Origin: Acidithiobacillus acidisediminis
Lineage (GTDB): Bacteria > Pseudomonadota > Gammaproteobacteria > Acidithiobacillales > Acidithiobacillaceae
NCBI RefSeq assembly: GCF_023277115.1
Contig: NZ_JALQCS010000001.1
Span: forward strand, 2,412,001 to 2,476,000
Length of the DNA stretch: 64,000 bases
Direction: 5' to 3'
The notes beneath the pieces were generated by a model, which saw nothing but the letters and a program-made list of their open reading frames with translations, did no database searches and was not told the origin of the DNA. Shown piece by piece: positions 49,390 to 58,413 of the stretch (positions within the stretch are counted from its first letter, which is position 1; each line of letters opens with the position of its first letter). Position numbers and translations under genes: made by a program.

Positions 49390-50143
49390 GCTGGACGATG
49401 CGGCGCTATTGCGCTATGCCCGACAGATCCTACTGCCGGAGATCGACCTTGCCGGTCAGCAGCGGCTGGCTGCGGCGCGAGTATTGATCGTTGGCATGGG
49501 AGGACTCGGTTGCCCTGCTGCCCTCTATCTCGCGGGTGCGGGAATTGGCACCCTGGGCCTATGTGACCCCGATACCGTGTCCCTCAGCAATCTACCGCGA
49601 CAGATTCTCTTTACGGAGGCCGATATCGAGACCGCGAAGGTCGAGGCCGCCGCCCAGCATCTGCGGGCAAGCAACCAGGGTGTGCAGATCCAGACCTATG
49701 CGCAGGCGGCGACTACGGAATTCCTGCGCCACCATCTGCCGGACTATGACCTGGTGCTCGATTGTAGTGACAACTTCCCTACCCGCCATGCGGTGAATCG
49801 GGCCTGCTGGCAGCGCAGCACGCCGCTGGTCAGCGCCGCCGCCATTCGCTGGAGCGGGCAACTGGCGGTTTTTGATTTTCGTTCACCCAACGCCCCCTGC
49901 TATGCCTGCCTGTATCCGGAAGGGAGCAGTGAGGAGGAAGAAGATCGCTGCGCCACGCTGGGGGTGATGGGCGCCCTGACCGGCATGCTCGGCAGCCTGC
50001 AGGCACTGGAGGCGATCCGTCTGCTCGTCGGCCAAGCGTCCCCACTGTCTGGCAAGCTGTTGCTGGTAGACGCCCTGGATCTGCACTTCCGCACCATTAC
50101 ACTACACAAGGATCCGCAATGCCCGAGCTGCGCCCAAGCCTGA
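49379..50143 (+). CDS. MoeB/ThiF-family E1-like adenylyltransferase
   Basis: The 254-residue enzyme adenylates the C-terminal Gly-Gly of a ubiquitin-like sulfur carrier (ThiS or MoaD). It opens LLRYARQILLPEIDLAGQQRLAAARV, has the ATP-binding GMGGLGCPAALYLAGAG, the DCSDNFPTRHAVN motif and zinc-binding Cys pairs CYAC and CPSC. ThiS (57.1 kb) is in the window and is a possible partner; MoaD is not. The conserved C-terminal rhodanese of MoeBR types is absent. Whether it serves thiamine, molybdopterin or both cannot be told from sequence. Confidence 0.88.
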   Translation: MSPELDDAALLRYARQILLPEIDLAGQQRLAAARVLIVGMGGLGCPAALYLAGAGIGTLGLCDPDTVSLSNLPRQILFTEADIETAKVEAAAQHLRASNQGVQIQTYAQAATTEFLRHHLPDYDLVLDCSDNFPTRHAVNRACWQRSTPLVSAAAIRWSGQLAVFDFRSPNAPCYACLYPEGSSEEEEDRCATLGVMGALTGMLGSLQALEAIRLLVGQASPLSGKLLLVDALDLHFRTITLHKDPQCPSCAQA

Positions 50144-50448
50144 CGATTTCCCGAACCTTGGCGCAGGCGCTCCTCACTGCGCTGCAATCCGGCAAAGGGG
50201 ACGGCTGGGTTGCGCAGAGCGGGAATCAATATTCCCTGTACTTGGGCAGCGACAGCGACTGGCCCACGCTACAGCGAAGCCTGCAGGCAACGCAGGAGCG
50301 GCCCTTTGCTCGTTTTGGCCGGATATCGGAACCAGTGGGCACGGCGCTCTGGCGATTTCGCATGGCGGAGGCAGAAAAGGGCGTGCTCACCCTGGCCGTC
50401 GAGGATCAGGAAGGCAAACCCTGGGATTTAGCCATCCATGGTGACTGA
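50119..50448 (+). CDS. Unknown small protein between E1-like enzyme and nuclease-family protein
   Basis: The 109-residue protein has no signal peptide. It opens LRPSLTISRTLAQALLTALQSGKGDGW and ends GVLTLAVEDQEGKPWDLAIHGD. The opening helix and closing strands resemble JAMM-type isopeptidases, which often follow MoeB-like genes, but the E...HxH...SxxD metal motif is missing. It overlaps the preceding gene by 25 bp and the next by 11 bp, a very tight layout. No firm family. Confidence 0.6.
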   Translation: MPELRPSLTISRTLAQALLTALQSGKGDGWVAQSGNQYSLYLGSDSDWPTLQRSLQATQERPFARFGRISEPVGTALWRFRMAEAEKGVLTLAVEDQEGKPWDLAIHGD

Positions 50449-51253
50449 GCAGCACAGCTTTTTGGTTGCCACCCAAAATGCCCAGGTCGGCATCGGTTCT
50501 CAGCGTCAGCATCATGTGCTGTCCCATAGCTGGCGCTATTTGCTTCCGCATCAACAGAGTCTGCGCAATCTGGAAGTAATCGCCGCCAGTGTGAGCGGCA
50601 TGGATATCGTCGGCTTAAATGAAGTGGATGCAGGTTCCTTTCGCAGCCGATATCTCAATCAGGCAGCGTTTTTGGCCGAGCGCAGTGGTCTGCCCTATTG
50701 GACCCAGCAGCGCACGCGCGACTGGGGAGACATTGCTCAGCACAGCAATAGTCTGCTCTCGCGCTGGCCCATCCAAGAGGTGGAGCGGCACGCCTTCCAG
50801 GGTACCCTCAAGGGGCGCGGCGTATTGCGTGCGCGCATAGAGGTCGGGGGGAAGCCACTGCAGGTGCTGATCACCCACCTCGCCCTAACCAAACCCGGCC
50901 GCCTCCGCCAGGTCCGTCAGCTCCTGCCCTTTCTGCGCAGCAGCACACCCACCATTCTGCTTGGTGATCTGAACTGTGGGCGGGCCTCAAGCGAAATGCG
51001 CTTGCTGCACGATGAGGGCGGCCTGCAATCCCCCGACACGCAACCAGCCACCTTTCCCAGCTGGTCGCCACAGTGGCATTTCGATCATATCTTGATTAGT
51101 GAGGAACTGCGCTTTCAATCGGTGTGGACCTGCGCCGAACAACGCGCCGACCATCTTCCCCTCATGGCGCGCCTGCAGTGGCGGGAAGACTCGGCAAATG
51201 CAACACCCCACGTACGCGAATCGGAACCCGTATCGGCACCAGGGTATCGGTAA
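50438..51253 (+). CDS. Endonuclease/exonuclease/phosphatase family protein
   Basis: The 271-residue protein has the metal-dependent EEP fold: VATQNAQVG (Asn), DIVGLNEVDAG (Glu), VLITHLAL (His), ILLGDLNCG (Asp-Asn) and WHFDHILIS with ADHLPLMA (final Asp-His). These are the catalytic positions of DNase I/APE1-like enzymes and phosphatases. No signal peptide is visible. It is last in a run of overlapping genes and its 3' end overlaps the convergent lipoprotein gene by 92 bp. Confidence 0.85.
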   Translation: MVTEQHSFLVATQNAQVGIGSQRQHHVLSHSWRYLLPHQQSLRNLEVIAASVSGMDIVGLNEVDAGSFRSRYLNQAAFLAERSGLPYWTQQRTRDWGDIAQHSNSLLSRWPIQEVERHAFQGTLKGRGVLRARIEVGGKPLQVLITHLALTKPGRLRQVRQLLPFLRSSTPTILLGDLNCGRASSEMRLLHDEGGLQSPDTQPATFPSWSPQWHFDHILISEELRFQSVWTCAEQRADHLPLMARLQWREDSANATPHVRESEPVSAPGYR

Positions 51254-51650
51254 GCAGATATCCTTGCAGCTCGTAGGGGATGCTTCCCTGCGCCGACCAC
51301 TGCGACCAGTGCGTTGCGCTGGCAAACAAATTGGCATGCACTGGGACACTGACCTCCTTGCTGGCATATGGCGGGATCTGCAGCGGCTGGCTGAGGAGCC
51401 CCTGAGCGATCTGCTGTCTATCAACCAGGAGGCGCAGCTCTCCGGCACGAAAGGCCAAGGCAGACGCGTTGGGATTGCTCACCAGCAGACGCACCAGAAA
51501 GGTTTGCGAAAATAGATTCAAATGTTGAATCTGCAAATTTTGCAGGGTCACTTGCGGGCGCTGCTGCGCTGTCGCGCAGGCCGAGAGACTCAGCATCAGA
51601 GTCAGCGACAGTAAAAGACGACGCAGATTTGGGGAAAGCCTGTGCAGCAT
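51162..51650 (-). CDS. WHy-domain (LEA14-like) lipoprotein
   Basis: The 162-residue protein has a lipoprotein signal (LLLSLTLMLSLSACATAQ, lipobox LSAC) and a WHy/LEA-2 domain: VTLQNLQIQHLNLFSQTFLVRLLVSNPNASALAFRAGELRLLVDRQQIAQG. WHy domains occur in stress-protecting proteins that keep other proteins from aggregating. The ATG at 51650 is my choice. It is divergent from the MlaE gene, 45 bp away, and overlaps the EEP gene by 92 bp at its 3' end. Confidence 0.85.
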   Translation of the reverse strand: MLHRLSPNLRRLLLSLTLMLSLSACATAQQRPQVTLQNLQIQHLNLFSQTFLVRLLVSNPNASALAFRAGELRLLVDRQQIAQGLLSQPLQIPPYASKEVSVPVHANLFASATHWSQWSAQGSIPYELQGYLLTDTLVPIRVPIRVRGVLHLPSLPATAGAP

Positions 51651-51695
51651 GCATAATGATCCGCAGCCCAATGATTTGCGAGTATAGCCCAGGAC

Positions 51696-52823
51696 ATGAG
51701 CAGCGCCAGCCCAGAAAAAGCAAGCACCGCAAGCTGGCATCTCGATAATGATACGCTGTACCTGCAAGGCGCCTGGACGCTGCTCCAGCTTTCGGGCCGA
51801 CTGACACGGGTGCAAGAGGAGCTGGCGCGGCTGGGTGCCGGCAAAGACTGGAACCTGGAGCAGGTCGACAAACTCGATAACCTCGGGGCGCTTTTGCTCT
51901 GGCGCTGCTGGGGACGGCATTTCCCCGAGCAGCTGCAACTGCGCGCGCAGCATCGCCCTTTGTTCGAACGACTGGCGCACATCCAGCCCCTGCAGCCCAA
52001 GCACCGTGTTCCTGGACTTTTCGCCGTCCTCGACCAACTTGGGCGGCATATCGTAGCTGTTTTGCAGGATTTATGGGGGCTCTTCCTGCTCTGGGGCAAT
52101 CTCCTGCAGGAGTTTTTCTATGCCCTTGCGCGCCCGGCCCATTTTCCCTGGAAAGAGATTTCTGCAACCATCGTCAGGACCGGCCCGGATTCCCTGCCGA
52201 TTCTTTCTCTCATCGGCTTTTTGATTGGTATCGTCATCACCTACCAGTCGGCACCCACCCTGGCCAGTTATGGGGCCAACATTTATGTGATCAGCATTGC
52301 TGGCATCAGCATTCTGCGCGAGTTTGGCCCAATGATTGCCGCCATCATCATTGCCGGGCGCTCGGGATCGGCTTTCACCGCACAGATCGGCGCGATGCGC
52401 GTGACCCAGGAACTCGATGCCCTGCAGACCTTTGGGGTGTCCCCAGTGCAGCGGCTGATCCTACCCAAGGTGATTGCCCTCGCGATCACCATGCCCTTGC
52501 TGGTGATCTGGACGGATCTGGTGGGGATCTTTGGCGCGCTCCTGGTCTCCAATTTCAGCCTCAATATCAGCCCCGATTTTTTTCTGCGCGAGCTGCCGGT
52601 GATGGTACCCTCCTTCAATTTCTGGCTGGGGGTCGTCAAGGGCGTGCTCTACGGTATCTTGATCGCCTGGGTGAGCGGCTACCACGGCCTGCGCGTGCAG
52701 CCCAACACCAATAGCTTGAGTCGAGAAACCACCAACTCCGTAGTCTTGTCGATTACTCTGGTCATCGTCATCGATGCCATTCTCGCTATTCTGTTTGCCG
52801 ATGTTGGCCTGGCTCCCGCATGA
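51696..52823 (+). CDS. MlaE-like lipid transport permease with N-terminal STAS domain
   Basis: The 375-residue protein has about 100 N-terminal residues resembling a STAS domain (LYLQGAWTLLQLSGRLTRV ... VDKLDNLGALLLWR) fused to the MlaE permease (VRTGPDSLPILSLIGFLIGIVITYQSAPTLASYGAN and SGSAFTAQIGAMRVTQELDAL). In the Mla pathway the permease moves phospholipid between the membranes. The E. coli STAS protein is a separate gene (MlaB); the fused form is common elsewhere. It overlaps mlaF by 4 bp. Confidence 0.9.
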   Translation: MSSASPEKASTASWHLDNDTLYLQGAWTLLQLSGRLTRVQEELARLGAGKDWNLEQVDKLDNLGALLLWRCWGRHFPEQLQLRAQHRPLFERLAHIQPLQPKHRVPGLFAVLDQLGRHIVAVLQDLWGLFLLWGNLLQEFFYALARPAHFPWKEISATIVRTGPDSLPILSLIGFLIGIVITYQSAPTLASYGANIYVISIAGISILREFGPMIAAIIIAGRSGSAFTAQIGAMRVTQELDALQTFGVSPVQRLILPKVIALAITMPLLVIWTDLVGIFGALLVSNFSLNISPDFFLRELPVMVPSFNFWLGVVKGVLYGILIAWVSGYHGLRVQPNTNSLSRETTNSVVLSITLVIVIDAILAILFADVGLAPA

Positions 52824-53593
52824 GCGACGAGATCGTTATCCGCTGTCACGAGTTGGGCACCCGCTTTGGTAGCCGCTGGATTCATCGTCACCTGGATCTG
52901 GAGGTACGGGCGGGCGAGATTCTCGCCATTGTCGGCGGCAGCGGCAGCGGCAAGACCACGCTGCTGCGCAGTATCATTGGCCTCAATCCCATTGCCGAGG
53001 GCAGGATCGAGGTCCTTGGCCAGTCCCTCCAGCAGTTGGATGGCAGGGCCGGACGCGCCCTGCGGCAGCGCTGGGGGGTCTTGTTTCAGTTGGGTGCCCT
53101 GTTCAGCGCCCTGACGGTATTCGAGAACATTGCCTTCCCGCTGCGGGAGTGGGGCGGTTTTCGTAAGGAAGACATCTGTGCCCTGGTGGCGCTGAAATTG
53201 AACATGGTCGGTCTGCAGCCCGAGGACGCCGATAAACTGCCGGCGGAGCTGTCGGGCGGCATGGTCAAGCGCGTTGCCCTGGCCCGTGCCTTGGCTCTGG
53301 ACGCGGAGATCCTGTTTTTGGATGAACCTACCTCCGGGCTCGATCCCATTGCCGCTGCCGACTTTGATCAGTTGTTACGCCAGATCCAGGCAGACATTGG
53401 CTTGACCGTGGTGATGATCAGTCATGATCTGGAGAGCATTGCCGCCACCGCCAATCGCGTTGCGGTGCTCTCCGGCGGCAAGGTACTCAGCATCGGCCCG
53501 TTGCAGGAAGTCGCGCAAGTGGACGATCCCTACGTACGCGACTTTTTCCATGGCACGCGTGGCGAGCATTTGCTGCAAGACGTGCCAAAGTAG
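52820..53593 (+). CDS. MlaF-like ABC transporter ATPase
   Basis: The 257-residue ATPase has Walker A in GGSGSGKTT, signature LSGGMVKRVALARAL, Walker B ILFLDEPTSGLDP and switch His SHDLE. LSGGM in place of LSGGQ is a hallmark of the Mla/Mce type ATPases. It is coupled to MlaE by a 4-bp overlap. No MCE-domain substrate-binding gene (mlaD) follows; the next gene is the convergent ubiX. Confidence 0.93.
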   Translation: MSDEIVIRCHELGTRFGSRWIHRHLDLEVRAGEILAIVGGSGSGKTTLLRSIIGLNPIAEGRIEVLGQSLQQLDGRAGRALRQRWGVLFQLGALFSALTVFENIAFPLREWGGFRKEDICALVALKLNMVGLQPEDADKLPAELSGGMVKRVALARALALDAEILFLDEPTSGLDPIAAADFDQLLRQIQADIGLTVVMISHDLESIAATANRVAVLSGGKVLSIGPLQEVAQVDDPYVRDFFHGTRGEHLLQDVPK

Positions 53594-53681
53594 GAATGAT
53601 TTGCCGAAACTGACCAGCATTATGCTAGCCTCTGCATCACAACTGCAATGCAGGCCAGTGTGCTTCCCCAAGCCGCTTTGG

Positions 53682-54320
53682 TCAATCCCCTGCTGGGATG
53701 GTTGCAGTAGCCCCCCAGCGCGGACCGATATGCCGTTCAATGGAGAGTTGATCAAGGATACGCGCAACCACAAAATCGACGAGGTCGTCCATGCTTTGCG
53801 GACGATGATAAAAGCCGGGGCTGGCGGGTAAGATGCAGACGCCGAGTCGTGCCAGCTTGAGCATGTTTTCCAAATGAATGGCCGAGACCGGGGTCTCTCG
53901 CGGTACAAGGATGAGCTTTTTGCCCTCCTTCAACATCACATCGGCGGCGCGTTCGATGAGATTGTTGGAGATACCCTGCGCGATTGCGGCTAGACTGCCG
54001 CCAGAACAAGGGCAGATGACCAGCGCTTCTGGCGCGTTCGAGCCGGAGGCCAACGGCGAAAACCAATCCTCCGGGGCATAGGCGGTCAGTTTCCCGCTGC
54101 TCGATCCCAGCTCGGCCCGCAGACTGGCGGCTAACTCTTCTGGACGACTAGGCAACTGCAAGCCGAGCTCCTCCCGCAACACCACCCGCGCTGCCGCCGA
54201 GACGGCCAAATGCACGTCGGCATCACTGGCGAGCAAATGCTGTAACAAACGTAGGCCATAGAGAGCGCCCGAAGCACCGGTCATGGCGAGCCCCAAGCGA
54301 CGACGTTGGACACGGCTCAT
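53682..54320 (-). CDS. ubiX: Flavin prenyltransferase UbiX
   Basis: UbiX makes the prenylated FMN cofactor of the UbiD decarboxylase for ubiquinone synthesis. The 212-residue protein has the flavin-binding N-terminus [31 protein letters not shown], and [23 protein letters not shown]. The ATG at 54320 overlaps the mpl stop by 4 bp. Confidence 0.93.
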   Translation of the reverse strand: MSRVQRRRLGLAMTGASGALYGLRLLQHLLASDADVHLAVSAAARVVLREELGLQLPSRPEELAASLRAELGSSSGKLTAYAPEDWFSPLASGSNAPEALVICPCSGGSLAAIAQGISNNLIERAADVMLKEGKKLILVPRETPVSAIHLENMLKLARLGVCILPASPGFYHRPQSMDDLVDFVVARILDQLSIERHIGPRWGATATIPAGD

Positions 54321-55669
54321 TGGCGTTCCTCCAAGGCGGCGAGCAAGCGCTCATGGATACCACCAAAAGCACCGTTACTCATCACCAGGATCTGGTCCCC
54401 TGGGGTTGCGTAGTTGGCGATGTCGGCGACGAGCTGCCCAATATCCTGATGCACATGCGCCGTTGCCGAGACAACCCGTCTGGCGTCCCAGGTGATTTCC
54501 TTCGGCGCATACAAAAAAATTGCATTCGCCCCGTGCAGGCTGGGGCCGAGGGTTTCGGCATGAACCCCCAACTTCATGGTATTGGAACGGGGCTCCAGTA
54601 CTGCGAGGATGCGGCGCTCGGGCCCGACGTGGCTACGCAGGGCAGCCAAGGTCTTGGCGATCGCGGTAGGATGATGGGCAAAGTCATCATAGACAGCAAC
54701 CCCCTGTACTTCTCCGCGCAACTCCAGACGACGTCGCAGACCGCGAAATTCTCCCAGGGCGGCGCAACTGGTGGCCACCGGCACCCCGGCATGGCGGGCA
54801 GCCAGGACGGCAGCAAGGGCATTCTGCGCGTTGAACTCCCCCATGGCCTGCCAGCGCACTTCGCCTTGCCATTGCGCCCCGCTCCAGATCGAGAACTGGC
54901 TGGCATCGGCAGACTCCAGTCGAAGCTGCCAGCCCTCCGTATCGGCAAACAGCAGATCAGGCGTCCAATGGCCCCGCTGCCAAACCCGCTCCAAGGCGGC
55001 GTCATCGGCTGGACGCAGAATCAGACCATCATCGGGCACGGTGCGGAGCAAGTGATGAAACTGGGTCTCGATCGCTGCGAGATTCGGGTAAATGTCGGCG
55101 TGATCATACTCGAGATTGTTCAAGATCAGGGTGCGTGGATGGTAATGAACAAACTTGGCCCGCTTGTCGAAGAAAGCAGTGTCGTATTCATCTGCCTCAA
55201 TGACGAAAAAAGGGCTCTCCGTAAGTCGCGCCGAGCTGGCAAAATTGTTGAGTTCCGCACCCACCAGAAAACTGGGTTGTAAGCCGGCATATTCCAGAAT
55301 CCAGGCGAGCATGGCGCTGGTACTGCTCTTGCCGTGGGTGCCTGCCACCGCCAATACCCAACGCCCCTGCAGAATCTCTTGCGCGAGCCATTCGGCACCG
55401 GAGCGATAGGGCAAGCCCCGACGTAGCACGGTCTCGACCAGAGGATTTCCGCGCGACAGGGCGTTGCCAATGACGATCAGCTCCGGAGGCGGATTGGGGA
55501 GATCGCGATCGTATCCCTCCTCCACGGCAATCCCCTCGCGGGCGAGGAGATCTGACATCGGTGGATACGCTTGCGCATCCACTCCCGTTACGCTGTGCCC
55601 CGCCGCGCGCGCCAGTAGGGCCAGACTGGCCATGAAGGTACCGCAAATCCCGAGGATGTGGATACGCAT
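54317..55669 (-). CDS. mpl: UDP-N-acetylmuramate:tripeptide ligase Mpl
   Basis: Mpl recycles peptidoglycan by joining the murein tripeptide to UDP-MurNAc. The 450-residue protein has the Mur ligase layout: N-terminal UDP-binding domain ([27 protein letters not shown]), ATP-binding [12 protein letters not shown], the central domain, and the C-terminal [17 protein letters not shown] region ([12 protein letters not shown]). The length fits Mpl rather than MurC. Confidence 0.93.
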   Translation of the reverse strand: MRIHILGICGTFMASLALLARAAGHSVTGVDAQAYPPMSDLLAREGIAVEEGYDRDLPNPPPELIVIGNALSRGNPLVETVLRRGLPYRSGAEWLAQEILQGRWVLAVAGTHGKSSTSAMLAWILEYAGLQPSFLVGAELNNFASSARLTESPFFVIEADEYDTAFFDKRAKFVHYHPRTLILNNLEYDHADIYPNLAAIETQFHHLLRTVPDDGLILRPADDAALERVWQRGHWTPDLLFADTEGWQLRLESADASQFSIWSGAQWQGEVRWQAMGEFNAQNALAAVLAARHAGVPVATSCAALGEFRGLRRRLELRGEVQGVAVYDDFAHHPTAIAKTLAALRSHVGPERRILAVLEPRSNTMKLGVHAETLGPSLHGANAIFLYAPKEITWDARRVVSATAHVHQDIGQLVADIANYATPGDQILVMSNGAFGGIHERLLAALEERQ

Positions 55670-55675
55670 GCCGAG

Positions 55676-56254
55676 CTAGTGCATGGTCCCGGGCTTGGGG
55701 CCGTCGAGACGCTGGTCAAAAATCTGCCCGGCAAGTTCATACAGCGCGTTGAGTTTTTCCTGTGCTTCACGAAAGCGCTTTTGCAGCTCCGCTTCGGCGC
55801 CCAGCACGGGATGCTCTTCCAGGGAGCGATTGAAGAGCTCACGGATCATGCTCAAACGCTCCACCACCTCGAAATAGGACCACGGGTCGGGCGGCTGGGC
55901 ATTGGCGGCGCTCAGCTCCTGCTGGTAAAACCAAACCAGCGAGGCACGGGTAACGGCGCGGGCCGCATTGCTCTCGTCGACCTCGACCATCTGCCACTCG
56001 AAACTGATGGGATCCTGCCAATCGAGATAAACGCGCCAGCGCATTCCCTGCTCGTCAAAGACATGCTCCAGGCGCGTGCCCACGCCACGATCCGCGAGAC
56101 GGGCAATCAAGCGCTCCGTCTCCTCCCAGTCTTCGGCATAGGCAGGGGGGGTGCCCAAGGGGACCTGATCCATGACCAAGCGCTCGATGGACTCCAAATA
56201 GTCGCGGTCGAGGGGGGCTTGGCGCGCATACTCCAAGGCATCTTCCGGGCTCAA
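55676..56254 (-). CDS. Unknown protein between mpl and thiG
   Basis: The 192-residue protein is soluble, acidic and helical ([18 protein letters not shown] ... [41 protein letters not shown]). The C-terminus has a coiled-coil-like stretch ([27 protein letters not shown]). I recognise no family. It overlaps thiG by 4 bp and ends 7 bp before mpl, so it lies inside an operon; nothing links it to thiamine or peptidoglycan. Confidence 0.75.
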   Translation of the reverse strand: MSPEDALEYARQAPLDRDYLESIERLVMDQVPLGTPPAYAEDWEETERLIARLADRGVGTRLEHVFDEQGMRWRVYLDWQDPISFEWQMVEVDESNAARAVTRASLVWFYQQELSAANAQPPDPWSYFEVVERLSMIRELFNRSLEEHPVLGAEAELQKRFREAQEKLNALYELAGQIFDQRLDGPKPGTMH

Positions 56255-57027
56255 AAGAAGGTTCCTTCCAAGGGACTGCTGGCATTGGCATAGAGACGGC
56301 GCGGCATCCGCCCCGCCAGATAGGCCTTCCGTCCAGCCTCTACCCCCAAGCGCATCGCCTCGGCCATGAGCACCGGATCCTTTGCCCCAGCAATGGCCGT
56401 GTTCAGTAAAACCCCATCGCAGCCGAGTTCCATGGCCTCGGCCACATCCGATGCCGTCCCCACTCCGGCGTCCACCAGAATCGGCACCGTCGCCTGCTCA
56501 AGAATGATGCGGAGGTTGTAGGGATTCCGAATCCCCAGCCCGGAGCCGATGGGCGCAGCCAAGGGCATGACCGCGACACAGCCCATTTCCGCGAAGGCCT
56601 TGCAGGCCACCGGATCGTCATTGCTGTAGACCATGACCTCGAAACCCTCGGCAATCAGGGTTTCAGCGGCCTGAAAGGTTTGCCGCATGTCCGGAAACAG
56701 GGTCTGCGGATCGCCAATTACTTCCAGCTTGACCAGGGTCCAATCCCCTAACTCCCGCGCCAACCGGCAGGTGCGAACGGCGTCTTCTGCGGTGTAGCAA
56801 CCGGCGGTGTTGGGCAGGATGGTAAAACGCTCGGCCGGAAGATGATCGAGAAGATTTTCCTCTCCCGCATGCTGGCCGAGATTCACCCGACGCAGGGCAA
56901 CGGTGACAATCTCTGCGCCAGCGGCATCCAACGCCGTGCGGGTTTCCTGAAAATCCTTATATTTTCCCGTTCCCACCAAGAGACGGGAGTGAAAACTGCG
57001 ACTGCCAATCTGCAACAGGTCTGCCAT
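56251..57027 (-). CDS. thiG: Thiazole synthase ThiG
   Basis: ThiG builds the thiazole ring of thiamine from deoxyxylulose phosphate, an imine and the ThiS thiocarboxylate. The 258-residue TIM barrel has [11 protein letters not shown], the Schiff-base Lys in [10 protein letters not shown], and the phosphate-binding [20 protein letters not shown]. The thiS gene is 41 bp upstream on the same strand; thiL (27.6 kb) completes the pathway end. Confidence 0.95.
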   Translation of the reverse strand: MADLLQIGSRSFHSRLLVGTGKYKDFQETRTALDAAGAEIVTVALRRVNLGQHAGEENLLDHLPAERFTILPNTAGCYTAEDAVRTCRLARELGDWTLVKLEVIGDPQTLFPDMRQTFQAAETLIAEGFEVMVYSNDDPVACKAFAEMGCVAVMPLAAPIGSGLGIRNPYNLRIILEQATVPILVDAGVGTASDVAEAMELGCDGVLLNTAIAGAKDPVLMAEAMRLGVEAGRKAYLAGRMPRRLYANASSPLEGTFF

Positions 57028-57068
57028 GACATCTCAACCTACAGCGAAAACCAGCAGATACTATACCG

Positions 57069-57281
57069 CTATCCGCCGCCCACGGCACGAATGACCTCAA
57101 TCTGATCGCCCTCCAGCAAGACGGTGCTTTCCTGTTCACTGCGCGGCACCACGCCGCCGTTGCGCTCCACCGCCACCCGCTTGCCCGTAAGAGCGAGCAT
57201 ATCCAGCAAGGCAAGCACATTGCTTCCCGCCGGAAGCATCTGCTGCAATCCATTGACCTGAATCGTGATTTTCTGCGTCAT
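57069..57281 (-). CDS. thiS: Sulfur carrier protein ThiS
   Basis: ThiS is a ubiquitin-like protein whose C-terminal Gly-Gly is thiocarboxylated and donates sulfur to ThiG. The 70-residue frame from the ATG at 57281 (MTQKITIQVNGLQQ) ends in AVGGG, so there is a third Gly at the very end instead of the usual GG. An ATG at 57299 adds six residues and directly follows the epimerase stop. The E1 that would adenylate it may be the MoeB/ThiF-like protein at 49.4 kb. Confidence 0.9.
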   Translation of the reverse strand: MTQKITIQVNGLQQMLPAGSNVLALLDMLALTGKRVAVERNGGVVPRSEQESTVLLEGDQIEVIRAVGGG

Positions 57282-57299
57282 CGCTATCCGCCCAATCAT

Positions 57300-58247
57300 T
57301 CAAGGCATAAGAGCTCTTTGCCTGGTCACAGCCCCACCCACTGGTACTATGCCAGGCTCCTCGCTTTCAAACATCCACTCCAGTACGGAACGCAACGGAG
57401 TGCTGGGACTATGGCCAATGCATCGCCGTAGCCGGTCGGCATTCCCCAGGAGTCGCGGGACTTCGTTGGCTCGGACGAAGGCCGGGTTCATTCGTACGTC
57501 CAAATGATGCCCCGTAATCTCCGTCGCCATCTCCAGTACCTCGCGCAAGGCATAAGCCCGGCCCGAGCAGATGTTCAAGGTCTGCCCTGTGGCATCAGAT
57601 GCCTGCAACAGATCGGCGTAGCAGGCCGCGACATCTCGTACATCCGAGAAATCCCGTGCTACGTCCAGATTCCCGAGCTCCACAGTCTCTGCCTTTCGGC
57701 GAAAGTGGGCGACGATCTTGGGGATGAGAAACTGGAGATCTTGCCCGACCCCCGTATAGTTGAAGGGCCGAACGATCACCAGCGGTAAGCGACGGAAGCT
57801 ACTGCGCAGCATCTGTTCCATCGCCCATTTGCTGCAGGCGTAATGATTGACCGGATTGGGACAGACGGACTCATCAATCAGCTCAACCTCAGGCGTGCCG
57901 TAGACATTGGCCGAACTCGCCACCACCACACGTTCGAGCTTGGGCAGGTCCTGCAACGCGGACATAAGGTTCAGGGTGCCGAAGAGATTGATATCATAGA
58001 ACGCACGCGGGTCGCCATGGCCCACAAAGGCTATCGCGGCCAAATGGATCACATAATTGGGCTGCAACTTTTGCACCACCCGCCGCAGACTTTCGGCATC
58101 CGTGAGATTCGCAACCCACTGCCCCGGGTCTACACCGGCAAGGGAGCAGAGCCCAACCACGCGGTAGCCACGTTGTTCCAAGACTTGCCGAAGGTAGCGC
58201 CCGGTAAAGCCGGTACTACCAGTTACCAATACTGTGGCAGATTCCAT
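57300..58247 (-). CDS. NAD-dependent epimerase/dehydratase (SDR)
   Basis: The 315-residue protein is an extended SDR nucleotide-sugar enzyme: GSTGFTGRYLRQVLEQRG (Rossmann loop), VVVASSANVYG with catalytic Ser, and NHYACSKWAMEQ with the YxxxK pair (Y-A-C-S-K). The sequence resembles GDP-mannose 4,6-dehydratases and RmD reductases, so a GDP-deoxysugar role is likely. I chose the ATG at 58247, which places GSTGFTG near residue 8; the frame opens 42 bp earlier. It directly precedes thiS. Confidence 0.85.
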   Translation of the reverse strand: MESATVLVTGSTGFTGRYLRQVLEQRGYRVVGLCSLAGVDPGQWVANLTDAESLRRVVQKLQPNYVIHLAAIAFVGHGDPRAFYDINLFGTLNLMSALQDLPKLERVVVASSANVYGTPEVELIDESVCPNPVNHYACSKWAMEQMLRSSFRRLPLVIVRPFNYTGVGQDLQFLIPKIVAHFRRKAETVELGNLDVARDFSDVRDVAACYADLLQASDATGQTLNICSGRAYALREVLEMATEITGHHLDVRMNPAFVRANEVPRLLGNADRLRRCIGHSPSTPLRSVLEWMFESEEPGIVPVGGAVTRQRALMP

Positions 58248-58303
58248 ATCATTACGCTTGGTGGGAATATTCCAATGCAAGTTTCGCAACTAAATGATTT
58301 TAT

Positions 58304-58377
58304 TGGAGGCTAGGCCCGGAATCGAACCGAGGTACACGGCTTTGCAGGCCGCTGCATAACCACTCTGCCACCCAGCC
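58304..58377 (-). tRNA. tRNA-Cys (GCA)
   Basis: On the minus strand, GGCTGGG pairs with CCTAGCC (one G-T), followed by U73 and encoded CCA. U73 is the Cys identity base. The anticodon loop CTGCAAA gives anticodon GCA. The T-arm is CGGTTCGATTCCG. It lies 36 bp downstream of tRNA-Gly with a terminator-like hairpin between. Confidence 0.95.
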
Positions 58378-58379
58378 AG

Positions 58380-58407
58380 AAAGAAAAAGGGAAAGAAGCC
58401 TTTCCCT
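58380..58407 (-). terminator. Terminator-like hairpin between tRNA-Gly and tRNA-Cys
   Basis: On the minus strand, AGGGAAAG pairs perfectly with CTTTCCCT around GCTT, followed by TTTTCTTTCT, a good intrinsic terminator. It lies wholly in the 36-bp spacer. tRNA-Cys downstream has no visible promoter of its own, so its transcription would depend on read-through. Confidence 0.75.
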
Positions 58408-58413
58408 GGTAGT

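Noticed and set aside
53594-53681. A short plus-strand peptide ending in PLLGWLQ between mlaF and ubiX
   Set aside because: Only 21 codons, no ribosome site and no family; probably chance.
57028-57300. TPP riboswitch before thiS or thiG
   Set aside because: No THI-box (CUGAGA ... ACCUGA-type) conserved core was seen in the short spacers.
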